Shown in pieces: positions 25,721-33,597 of a stretch of 64,000 nt of DNA (position 1 is the stretch's first letter; every line of letters begins with the position of its first letter). A program made the position numbers and the translations under genes. The stretch lies in assembly GCA_029820945.1 (NCBI GenBank), contig JALGUJ010000004.1, positions 1 through 64,000 of the forward strand. The letters are read 5' to 3'. The stretch is from Candidatus Zipacnadia bacterium. GTDB taxonomy: Bacteria > Armatimonadota > Zipacnadia > Zipacnadales > UBA5352. Under the pieces are notes generated by a model. It was not told where the DNA came from and searched no databases. It worked only from the letters and a program-made list of their open reading frames with translations.

Positions 25721-25747
25721 GCATCTCGTCGCACCGCGACGAGATGC
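25721..25747 (+). terminator. 12-bp hairpin between ceramidase-like and secreted-protein genes
   Basis: A perfect stem GCATCTCGTCGC / GCGACGAGATGC (25721-25732 with 25736-25747), loop ACC, then TTCGCC. It starts 75 bases after the upstream stop and ends 24 before the next ATG. Stem quality fits a terminator, but the lack of a T-run also allows a leader structure of the next gene. Confidence 0.5.
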
Positions 25748-25771
25748 TTCGCCGACAGGTAGAGGAAGCCC

Positions 25772-28700
25772 ATGCGCAGACACGTGGTTGCAGTCGTCTC
25801 AGTGATGCTGGCAGCATGCCTCGCCGCACCCATCTCCGCTCAGAGCTGGCGCATCGCCTACGGCGGCGGCCGCATCACCGGGTACGTCGGGCTGCTGGCG
25901 AAGTCCGGCCTCCCCCGCCAGTTCCTCAACGACGAGGAGCTGGCAAGCCCGGACGTGCTCAAGGACTACCGCGTCGTCATCGTGACCTCTCCGGTGAACG
26001 ACGCCTCAGGCGTATCACGCGCGCTCGAGCAGTTCGTGGCCGCGGGCGGCATCGCCATCACCGAGGCGCAGATCGGGCCGTCGCCCCAGGTCCTGCCCGG
26101 CAAACGGCTTGGGCCGAAGCGCAGCCCGAACATCATCTTCGAGCGCTGCGACCACCCCATCAGCAGGGCCATGCACGGCACCGGCGTCGTGCCCACCTCC
26201 GGGTGGCAGGGCATGGCGATCATCCCCGCCAACGATGAGGATGCCATCGTCCTGGCCGAGTTCACCGACGAGGGGGTGCCGCAGAAGTACCGCGGCAAGC
26301 TGACGGGCGGCAGGAAGCATGTGCCGGCGGCGCTGCTGATCGAGCACGGCGAGGGGGCCTGGCTCTACTTCGGCGCGCCGGTCGCGGTCTCGCTGGCCCT
26401 CCGCGGGCCGCAGATGCAGCCGGGGATCCTCAAGGCCCTGGAGCTGCTCAGCGACGGCGCGCTGTCTCCACGCTTTGCGCACCTTGGGCCGGACCGCCGC
26501 ATTCTGCCCACGGTACAGTGGGAGGCGCAGACGGAGGAGACCGCATCCCGTAGGGCCCCGCGCGATGCCGAGCCGACCGACCTGCCGGAGGGCTTCGAGC
26601 CGCTGGATCTGCCCGAGGACGCCCCGCCTGACTTCCTCGTCACCGGCCGCCTTGCGCCCGACGCGCGGGCCGAGCTACTGCTTCCCTGGTACAACAGCGA
26701 GTGGCATCGTCGCCTGGAGATCGGCGGCGGGCGCCTGCGCCTCGTCGAGGTCAAGCATGGCCGCGAGCGCGTCGTGGCCGAGGTGCCGGGGCCGCCCGTG
26801 GCGGAGGCCGGCTCCCGCGTGGACATACGTCGGAGGCCGACGAGCCTCACCGTGTTCGTCGATGGGCGCGCGGCGATGCTGGCGCCCCTGGAGCCGCTGG
26901 CCGGGACTATGGGCGCGCGCGGACTGGGGGACGCCTTCTTACAGCCGACCGCTCCCGTGGTCTTCGAGGACAACTTCATGCGCTCGGAGGGCGACCCCAA
27001 CCCGTGGGAGACGCCGGCGGGAAGCTGGCGCGTCCACCAGGTGGAGGGCGACGCGGAGTACGGCGCGAACCCCTTCGCCTTCCAGGCGGAGGCGGGCAGC
27101 GACAGGGCCACGGCAATCGCCGGCTACGAGTTCTGGGACGACTACGACTTCTCCTGCGCGGTGCGGCCCGACGCGAAGGCCGCCGCCATCATGGCGCACT
27201 GGCGGGCCGACGACGATCACGTCGCGCTGCGGCTGACTCTGCCCGAGCAGGGCGAGGACGCCACGGTCGAGCTGGTGAGGGTGCTGCCCGGCGGCGAGCA
27301 TACTCTGGCGTCCGAGCCGGTGGTCGCGGCGCGCGACCGCTGGCATGAGCTGCGGCTGCGGATCTCGCGCGGGCACGCGGTCATCGGCCTGGACGGCAGC
27401 GACCTCGGGCACGTCGCCGATGACCTGTTGCGCGGCAGCGGCCGGATCGGCCTCCAGGTGGCCGGCGGCAGCGCCTGGTTCGACGACGCGCGGGTGGTGG
27501 ACTGGGAGGCGACGCCGCTGCCCGTGGACGGCCAGCCCGCCTGGCGCGTGGAGCGAGGCAGGGCGGAGACCCAGGGCGACGCGCTCATGCTCGAGCCGAC
27601 CGGGGCGGCCCGCGCGCTGGCGCCGACCGGCGAGTACGCCAGCATGCGCGCCCAGGCCCGCATCCGCCTGGGTGACGCCTCGCAGGCAGGGATGCTCCTG
27701 CGCTACCGCAGCCCCGGCGACCACTACTTCCTGGGCCTCAGCCATGGCGACGGCGTGATGCTGCGGCTGGCGCGCCGCCAGCGTGGCGAGGAGACGGTGC
27801 TGGCGGAGAGCCGGCTGTCCGGCGATCCCGACCGCTGGCGGACCGTCGGGGCCGTCATGCGCGGCAGGCACATCGCGGTCACCGAGGGCGACCGCGTGCT
27901 GTTCGAGGCCGCGGACGACGCCCTGGCGTGCGGCGAGTTCGGCCTGGCCTGCGAGGGTGGGCCGGCGCACTTCGCCCGCGCGACCTGCTGGCCGGTCGAT
28001 CACGAGCTTCACCGCACCGACCCTCCCACTCCGCCCTACGCGGGGATCATCGACAAGCACACCTGGGCGGGCGCCGGCAGCGGTTGGGAGCCTGCCCCGG
28101 GTGATCTTGACCTCTGCTGGCACCGCGGGCGCTTCGCGGATGACGTGCAGGTGCGGCTCGGCGTCCACCGCGGGCGAGGCGGCGCGGCCTCGGCCACGCT
28201 GGCACTTGGCGACGGCCGCGACCTCTCGTCGGGCTATGCTGCACGGGCGAACCAGCCCTCGCTGACCGAGCCCGTCACGGTCAGCCTCACCCGGCGGGAG
28301 AAGCAAGTCGGCTTCGGCGAGGCGCAGGCCCGCGCCGGCGAGGGATACGCGCTCAGCCTGCAGCGGGTGGGCAGCCTGGTGGTCGCGCGGATCAACGGTG
28401 AGGCGGTCTGCGAGTTCCGCGACCCCGAGCCCCTCGCGGATCTCACACGCGTGGGCTTCCGCCGGGACGACGCGATCATCGACCCCGCGGACATCGAGGT
28501 GTTCTCGTCCACGGTGCGGACCTGGACCTTCAACACCGCGCCCGCCGACTGGCGCGTGGAGAGCGGCACGTGGGAGATCAGCAATCGCTGGTCGTGTTCG
28601 CCCGACTGGACGTGGCTCGCCGGGTGGAGCCAGCCGGGGGAGGCGCTGATACGCAGCCGATGCGCCGTCACCGGCGACCAGAAGATCGACGTCTACGTGG

Positions 28701-29116
28701 GCGCGAAGATGATGCCCAATCCCAGCGGCAGGGGCCACTACGAGGAGCTGCGCGACCTGCACTTCGGCATGTGCGGGGACGGCGAGGGCCACGGCTATCG
28801 CGTCATCCTCGGCGGCGACAACAACGTTCGGTCGCAGATCCTGCGCAACAACCAGCCGGTCGTCTCCACCACCTCGTATCAGATCCCCCAGTCCGAGCGG
28901 CACAACAACTGGCTGCTGGTCACGCTGCTCAAGAGCGGCCCCACCATCTCCGTACGCGTCTGGGATCGCGAGGTGCTCAGCTACACTGACGACGAGCCCA
29001 TCGAGGGCGGATTCGTTTCCTTCGGCACCAGTCACAACGGGATCATCGTCCCGCGCATCACCGTCTACGGCAGGCGCGCCGAGGCCGACGCGCCCCTGCC
29101 GGAGGTGCACCCGTGA
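25772..29116 (+). CDS. Large secreted multi-module protein, DUF1080/LamG-like repeats
   Basis: An exported protein of 1114 residues. A signal peptide (about 1-24, ending ISA-QSW) leads into a glutamine-amidotransferase/ThuA-like Rossmann part (YRVVIVTSPVND, GGIAITEAQIGPS, GAWLYFGAPVAVSLAL). Then come at least three jelly-roll modules of the 3-keto-disaccharide hydrolase (DUF1080) or LamG type. Each has a signature like WHELRLRISRGHAVIGLDG, followed by GRIGLQVAGGSAWFDDARVV; repeats are near residues 390-585, 590-745 and 900-1100. Such modules bind or hydrolyse sugars at the surface. No catalytic residues can be named. An AGAGGAAG site precedes the ATG. Its stop overlaps the next start (GTGA). 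Confidence 0.78.
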   Translation: MRRHVVAVVSVMLAACLAAPISAQSWRIAYGGGRITGYVGLLAKSGLPRQFLNDEELASPDVLKDYRVVIVTSPVNDASGVSRALEQFVAAGGIAITEAQIGPSPQVLPGKRLGPKRSPNIIFERCDHPISRAMHGTGVVPTSGWQGMAIIPANDEDAIVLAEFTDEGVPQKYRGKLTGGRKHVPAALLIEHGEGAWLYFGAPVAVSLALRGPQMQPGILKALELLSDGALSPRFAHLGPDRRILPTVQWEAQTEETASRRAPRDAEPTDLPEGFEPLDLPEDAPPDFLVTGRLAPDARAELLLPWYNSEWHRRLEIGGGRLRLVEVKHGRERVVAEVPGPPVAEAGSRVDIRRRPTSLTVFVDGRAAMLAPLEPLAGTMGARGLGDAFLQPTAPVVFEDNFMRSEGDPNPWETPAGSWRVHQVEGDAEYGANPFAFQAEAGSDRATAIAGYEFWDDYDFSCAVRPDAKAAAIMAHWRADDDHVALRLTLPEQGEDATVELVRVLPGGEHTLASEPVVAARDRWHELRLRISRGHAVIGLDGSDLGHVADDLLRGSGRIGLQVAGGSAWFDDARVVDWEATPLPVDGQPAWRVERGRAETQGDALMLEPTGAARALAPTGEYASMRAQARIRLGDASQAGMLLRYRSPGDHYFLGLSHGDGVMLRLARRQRGEETVLAESRLSGDPDRWRTVGAVMRGRHIAVTEGDRVLFEAADDALACGEFGLACEGGPAHFARATCWPVDHELHRTDPPTPPYAGIIDKHTWAGAGSGWEPAPGDLDLCWHRGRFADDVQVRLGVHRGRGGAASATLALGDGRDLSSGYAARANQPSLTEPVTVSLTRREKQVGFGEAQARAGEGYALSLQRVGSLVVARINGEAVCEFRDPEPLADLTRVGFRRDDAIIDPADIEVFSSTVRTWTFNTAPADWRVESGTWEISNRWSCSPDWTWLAGWSQPGEALIRSRCAVTGDQKIDVYVGAKMMPNPSGRGHYEELRDLHFGMCGDGEGHGYRVILGGDNNVRSQILRNNQPVVSTTSYQIPQSERHNNWLLVTLLKSGPTISVRVWDREVLSYTDDEPIEGGFVSFGTSHNGIIVPRITVYGRRAEADAPLPEVHP

Positions 29117-31095
29117 CATCCCGCGCCCTGCCGGTGGCAATCTCGCTGCTGGTCACCGTCGCAATCGCCGCGGATGCCCAGAACTTGGTCGAGAACGGCG
29201 ACTTCGAGGCCGGGCAGGCGCCCTGGAACCGCCCAGTCACCGATGCCCAAGCGCATTCGGGCGAGCACTCCATCGTGCTGGACAACAGCGAGGGCGTCAA
29301 CTGGGCGGCGGTGGCCTACGGTCCGACCGTCCCGCTCAGACCCGACACCCCCTACCGCATCTCCGTGTGGCTCAAGCGCGAGACGGGAGACGGCTACCTG
29401 CAGATCGGCGGCTACCCGGTGGACGCGAGCGATGAGCGTCTGCGCACCGGCCGAAGCTGGCGCATGTTCCTCTACCCCATTCAGGTGATGACCGGAAGCG
29501 GGCTCGGGCGGTGGCGGCACTTCGAGAACGTCTTCACCGTCCGCCGCCCCGACTTCGCCGGCCTGAAGCTCCGCCTCATCCACCGCAACGCGAGTGATGT
29601 CATCTACTTCGATGACGTGGTGATCGAGGAGGTCGATCTCCCGCCTCGCCCGGAGTGGGGCTTCTCCGATGCCGTACTCTTCCCGGGCCAGCCGAGCGAG
29701 TTCGGCATGGAGGTGGAGAGCGCCGAGCGGACCGACCGCGGCGTGCGCGTCGTCACCACCGGCGCCCGGTATGAGTTCACCGACGACGGCGCCATCACCG
29801 CCCGCCAGCGCATCGGCGCCGACCGTGAGGTCGTCTACGTCCAGGCCGGCGGGCCCTTCGGCGAGCTCAGCATCGAGCGCCGGACCGATGACGTCTGCGT
29901 GATCATGGGCGATGAGCTGGCCTTCGGCGTGCAGGGCGACTCGCTCATCGCACTGGCGACCAACCGGGCGCTGGACCTCCAGGTCACGTCGCGCATCGGC
30001 GCCCGCCGGTTGGTCACCCAGGGTCCGCATCTGCTGGCGATCGACGACGACGGCGGCTTCGTGATCTCCGAGGACCACTCGAAGCAGTACGAGACGGTCG
30101 GCTGCGATCTCGCGGAGCTCCCCGTGCAGACAGGCGAGCCCGGATGGGGCTTCCGCTACAGCGTCGGCGAGCGGGAGCGCGTGGCGCTGGCCGTCTTCCC
30201 GCCGCGCGAGTACCGCTGGCAGGACGCCTTCGGCAGGCGCCTGGTCAACGTGACCGGCCTCATCGACGACGACACCATCCGCTACTACCGGCGGTACTGC
30301 TCCGTGTTGCTGCTGATGGACGCGGGCAGGCTCTACGACCGCTGCCGCGAGCCGAAGGAGGGTCGCGGCCCCTACGTCTTCCTCGACCCCGAGCGCATGC
30401 ACCACCTGGTCGAGACCTGCCACTCGCTGGGCATGCAGGTCGTCGTCTACTCCAACACCCAGGCCGAGGGGCGGCTGTGGTACGGCGACGACACGGACGC
30501 CTACTTCGAGCACCTCCGCTCGGTGACGGAGGAGTACGACCTCGACGGCTGGTACTTCGACGGGGTCTTCACGGCCGATCCCTGGAGCGAGGCCTACACG
30601 CACATGCGGCGCGTGCGCGAGATGGTCGGCGAGGATGGGATCATCTACAACCACTGCACGCTCAACTCGCCACTGACCCGCGACGACCTCTACCTGCCCT
30701 TCATCGACGCCTACGCCACCTACCTCCTGCGCGGCGAGGGCCAGGCCATCCAGGGCGTGAATGACCCGTACATGCGCTGGGTCATCAACTCCTACCGCAT
30801 CTCGAACGCCATCCCCACGCTCAAGTGGGACAAGATGGAGGACGCGGCCACGCACGACATCTTCCGCGCCATGCTCGGCTTCCACGGCCGCTTCCGCTGG
30901 GCCTACCCCACGGTGCCGGCCGACGACACGAGCTGGCGCGAGGCGTCCGAGGGGCGGCCCGCGCTGGACCGCGAGTTCCTGACCTACTACTTCCCGGAAC
31001 TTGACCGCCGGCAGGCGCTGTGGCGGGCGGGCGAACTGGACACGTCCATCCACTGGCCGATCGAGGTCGGAGCCGCCGGCGACGGCGGGCAGTAG
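29113..31095 (+). CDS. Secreted CBM + glycosidase-like TIM-barrel protein
   Basis: A 660-residue exported protein: signal peptide (MTSRALPVAISLLVTVAIAADA), a CBM4/9/22-type sandwich (NLVENGDFEAGQAPWNRP, PYRISVWLKRE, IYFDDVVIEEVD, about 22-175), a beta-sandwich like those of glycosidases, then a barrel from about 385. Barrel landmarks are HSLGMQVVVYSNTQAEG, EYDLDGWYFDGVFTADP, GIIYNHCTLNSPL and IDAYATYLLRGEGQ; the Asp residues in DLDGWYFDG occupy a typical nucleophile position. I cannot assign a GH family. GTG 29113 has GGAGG 7 bases upstream and overlaps the previous stop by 4 bases, so the two secreted proteins are coupled. Confidence 0.8.
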   Translation: MTSRALPVAISLLVTVAIAADAQNLVENGDFEAGQAPWNRPVTDAQAHSGEHSIVLDNSEGVNWAAVAYGPTVPLRPDTPYRISVWLKRETGDGYLQIGGYPVDASDERLRTGRSWRMFLYPIQVMTGSGLGRWRHFENVFTVRRPDFAGLKLRLIHRNASDVIYFDDVVIEEVDLPPRPEWGFSDAVLFPGQPSEFGMEVESAERTDRGVRVVTTGARYEFTDDGAITARQRIGADREVVYVQAGGPFGELSIERRTDDVCVIMGDELAFGVQGDSLIALATNRALDLQVTSRIGARRLVTQGPHLLAIDDDGGFVISEDHSKQYETVGCDLAELPVQTGEPGWGFRYSVGERERVALAVFPPREYRWQDAFGRRLVNVTGLIDDDTIRYYRRYCSVLLLMDAGRLYDRCREPKEGRGPYVFLDPERMHHLVETCHSLGMQVVVYSNTQAEGRLWYGDDTDAYFEHLRSVTEEYDLDGWYFDGVFTADPWSEAYTHMRRVREMVGEDGIIYNHCTLNSPLTRDDLYLPFIDAYATYLLRGEGQAIQGVNDPYMRWVINSYRISNAIPTLKWDKMEDAATHDIFRAMLGFHGRFRWAYPTVPADDTSWREASEGRPALDREFLTYYFPELDRRQALWRAGELDTSIHWPIEVGAAGDGGQ

Positions 31096-31124
31096 TCGTC
31101 GCTGCGAACGGGAGGGGAGCAGAG

Positions 31125-31607
31125 ATGGAGCAGACGAGGGAGCTGCGTGTGCACGTCAAGGCCGTGGGCGAGCGGGACGGCCGGCCCTACGTCATCCTCG
31201 GGACTCGGACGAGGTGGGTGCCGATCTTCGTGGGCGAGAGCGAAGCGCGAGCGATCGGCATGGTCACCCGGCCCGACAGCTACGAGCAGGCGGTGACGGA
31301 AGAAGGTGAAACGCGCCCGATGACCGCCGACCTTGTGCTGGCCGTGGCGGACGTGGCCGGCCTCGAGGTCGAAAAGCTGGTGGTTACCGAGGTCCGAAGC
31401 CGAGTGTTCATGGGCGAGCTTCACCTCTCGGATAACGGCGGCACCGCCGTGCTCGACTGCCGCCCCAGCGACGGAATCGCGGTGGCGCTGCGGGCGCGGG
31501 CGCCGATCTACGTCACCGAGCTGGTCATGCAGCAGGCCTCCACGTCCCGAGAGGCGGCCGAGCGCTGGCTCGCGCAGGCGCCCGGAAGGGAAGATGCCTC
31601 CGGATAG
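31125..31607 (+). CDS. Bifunctional nuclease (BFN/DUF151) family protein
   Basis: A cytoplasmic protein of 160 residues, the usual size for this family of small proteins linked to RNase/DNase activity in plants and to unknown roles in bacteria. The conserved core is present: VPIFVGESEARAIGM (I[WY]IG-E-A-AI type), HLSDNGGTAVLDCRPSDGIA with the characteristic ARPSDA-like block, and ALRARAPIYVTELVM. GGAGGGGAGCAG precedes ATG 31125. It lies between secreted glycan proteins 29 bases after the upstream stop, though its role is likely housekeeping. Confidence 0.92.
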   Translation: MEQTRELRVHVKAVGERDGRPYVILGTRTRWVPIFVGESEARAIGMVTRPDSYEQAVTEEGETRPMTADLVLAVADVAGLEVEKLVVTEVRSRVFMGELHLSDNGGTAVLDCRPSDGIAVALRARAPIYVTELVMQQASTSREAAERWLAQAPGREDASG

Positions 31608-31696
31608 CGCACCGGATGGAAGGTCCATGCCGGTGGACACGGAACCCTTCCTCCGGCGGGAGCGCGAGCAGGTGTAGCGGAGAGGAGGCGGCCAGC

Positions 31697-33532
31697 GTGC
31701 GACTGCGTCTTACGGCGGTCGTCATGGCTGCCGCCATGCTTACAGCCGGCCCCGAGGGGGACACAAGTGTGCAGAGCGACGGCTACCACGCGGTAACACT
31801 GCTGGACCTGGACAATCCCCTGTCCCCGGCCTGGCTGCAGCGGGCCGGAATCGACTACGTCTACGCCTCGGCCCCGCCACTGGAGGTCGGGCCGGATCAG
31901 GCAGCCGTCATCGCGGAAGGGAGCCGTGACGCCTGGGAACGCGTGATGCGCCTCTACGAGGGAACCGGCGTGAAGGTCCTCCTGATGGGCAATTTCTACA
32001 TCAAGCCCGCGGAGGAGCACCAGGCGGTGGACTTCTGGGGCCGCCGCCATCCCATGGCGTGCTTCCGCAATCCCGGCTTTCAGGACGCGATGGCCGAGCG
32101 GATCGCCGATCTCGCGCGCGCCTTCTCGGAGTACTCCGCCTTCGGCGGCTTCGCCTTCGATGACGGCCCGCACGTGCGCGTGGACTGCTGCTACTGCGAC
32201 CTCTGCCGCGAGCAGTTCGAGGAGCAGTACGGCGTGGCCCCACCCGCCTTCGAGCCCCGCGAGGGCCCGCGCCGCATCGACGACGACGACCCCACTCTGC
32301 TCTGGGAGCAGTTCCAGCGCGAGAGCTGGCAGATCTACCTGCGCACGCAGAGCAAGGCCGTGCGCTCCGTCTCCGACGACCTGTTGATGGTCACGATCCC
32401 ATCGGACAGCTACTTCTACGGGCGCTTCCTGAATGTGGACGTAGCGCCCGAGGAGACCCGCCTCGGCCACGGCGGGCGTCTGCAGCGCATCGAGCGCATC
32501 CAGCCGCGCCTGTGGACCATCTTCCAGAGCTTCCCGCTCGCTCGCCTGCCCGAGGCCGATGAGGAGGGCCTCCAGCCCTGGGCCGTGGGCGCGCACATCA
32601 CGGCCGACTCGCCCAAGATGCTCATGCAGTGCGAGGGCCCCTACGCGCCGACGTACGGACGGGTGCAGTACATGAGCCCCGCCGAGATCGAGCGCATGGC
32701 CAGGGTCACGCTGACCGAGGGGGCCAACGCGATCTGCTACTGGACGCCCGGCCCACAGTTGCCCTACTACCCGGACGCGTTCGACGCCATGGCCGAGGTC
32801 CACTGCGAGGTCGAGCAGATCGGCGAGGAGCTGGCACGCCGCCGGCCCGTCCCGGCCGCCATCGGCTTGCTCTACTCCACGACTACCGAGGTGCTTGAGC
32901 AGGCCTGGGTGGAGAACACCTCCGAGCGCTGGCGACACCTCCACGCCTTCGAGGGGCTCAGCTACGCCATGCGCCGCTCCAACGTGCCCTTCGACATCAT
33001 CATGGAGGACGAGCTTGACCCCCAGCGCCTGCGGGGGCTCGGCGCCCTGGTGCTGCCGGCCGTCCGCTTCCTGACCGACTCGGCGGCGACCATGATCGAG
33101 CAGGCCGGTGCCGAGAGCGCCCTGCGAGTGCTGGCGGCCGGCCAGTGCCTGCCCCTGCGGGGGATGGTCAACAGCGGCTGCGACCCCCTGATCTGGCACA
33201 ACTGGGCCCGGCGGGGCTACCGCCAGGAGAGGCACGCCAATGAGCAGTGGCACGAGTTCCGCAACGTGCTCGCCCACCAGCTCATCCCGCTGATCCAGGC
33301 GCCCGTACGCGTCTACTCCGAGCGCGCGGTCGGCCGGCTCTTCGACATCGGCGACGGCCAGATGATGCTCATGGTCGCGAGCTGGGACCTCGAAGAACTG
33401 GGCGAGGTCGCGGTCGAGGGCAGCGGGCGCGCCACCGACATGCTCAGCGGCCGGGAGATGGGCCAGGTGGCCGACATAGGCCGGCTGACCATCCCGCCCG
33501 CCGGCTGGCGCGTGCTGCGCATCTCGCCCTGA
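31697..33532 (+). CDS. Secreted glycosidase-like protein (GHL6/GH42-like)
   Basis: A 611-residue exported protein with signal peptide VRLRLTAVVMAAAMLTAG from GTG 31697 (GGAGG 8 bases upstream). The barrel begins YHAVTLLDLDN and includes VKVLLMGNFYIKP, FGGFAFDDGPHVRVDCCYCD, then LCREQFEEQYG. The CYC-x2-C-x3-F motif is typical of hypothetical glycosyl hydrolase 6 and GH42-like proteins, and Asp-Asp in AFDDGPH is a candidate catalytic site. A GATase-like central domain (RLRGLGALVLPAVRFL) and a small C-terminal sandwich follow. Substrate unknown; surrounding genes suggest polysaccharide breakdown. It follows the nuclease gene by 89 bases. Confidence 0.8.
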   Translation: MRLRLTAVVMAAAMLTAGPEGDTSVQSDGYHAVTLLDLDNPLSPAWLQRAGIDYVYASAPPLEVGPDQAAVIAEGSRDAWERVMRLYEGTGVKVLLMGNFYIKPAEEHQAVDFWGRRHPMACFRNPGFQDAMAERIADLARAFSEYSAFGGFAFDDGPHVRVDCCYCDLCREQFEEQYGVAPPAFEPREGPRRIDDDDPTLLWEQFQRESWQIYLRTQSKAVRSVSDDLLMVTIPSDSYFYGRFLNVDVAPEETRLGHGGRLQRIERIQPRLWTIFQSFPLARLPEADEEGLQPWAVGAHITADSPKMLMQCEGPYAPTYGRVQYMSPAEIERMARVTLTEGANAICYWTPGPQLPYYPDAFDAMAEVHCEVEQIGEELARRRPVPAAIGLLYSTTTEVLEQAWVENTSERWRHLHAFEGLSYAMRRSNVPFDIIMEDELDPQRLRGLGALVLPAVRFLTDSAATMIEQAGAESALRVLAAGQCLPLRGMVNSGCDPLIWHNWARRGYRQERHANEQWHEFRNVLAHQLIPLIQAPVRVYSERAVGRLFDIGDGQMMLMVASWDLEELGEVAVEGSGRATDMLSGREMGQVADIGRLTIPPAGWRVLRISP

Positions 33533-33597
33533 CGGCGCCGCTTGGCGGCACCCGCCGCGCAATCCTCTCAATGACCATCCCGGGAGGTCTCTGCGCC

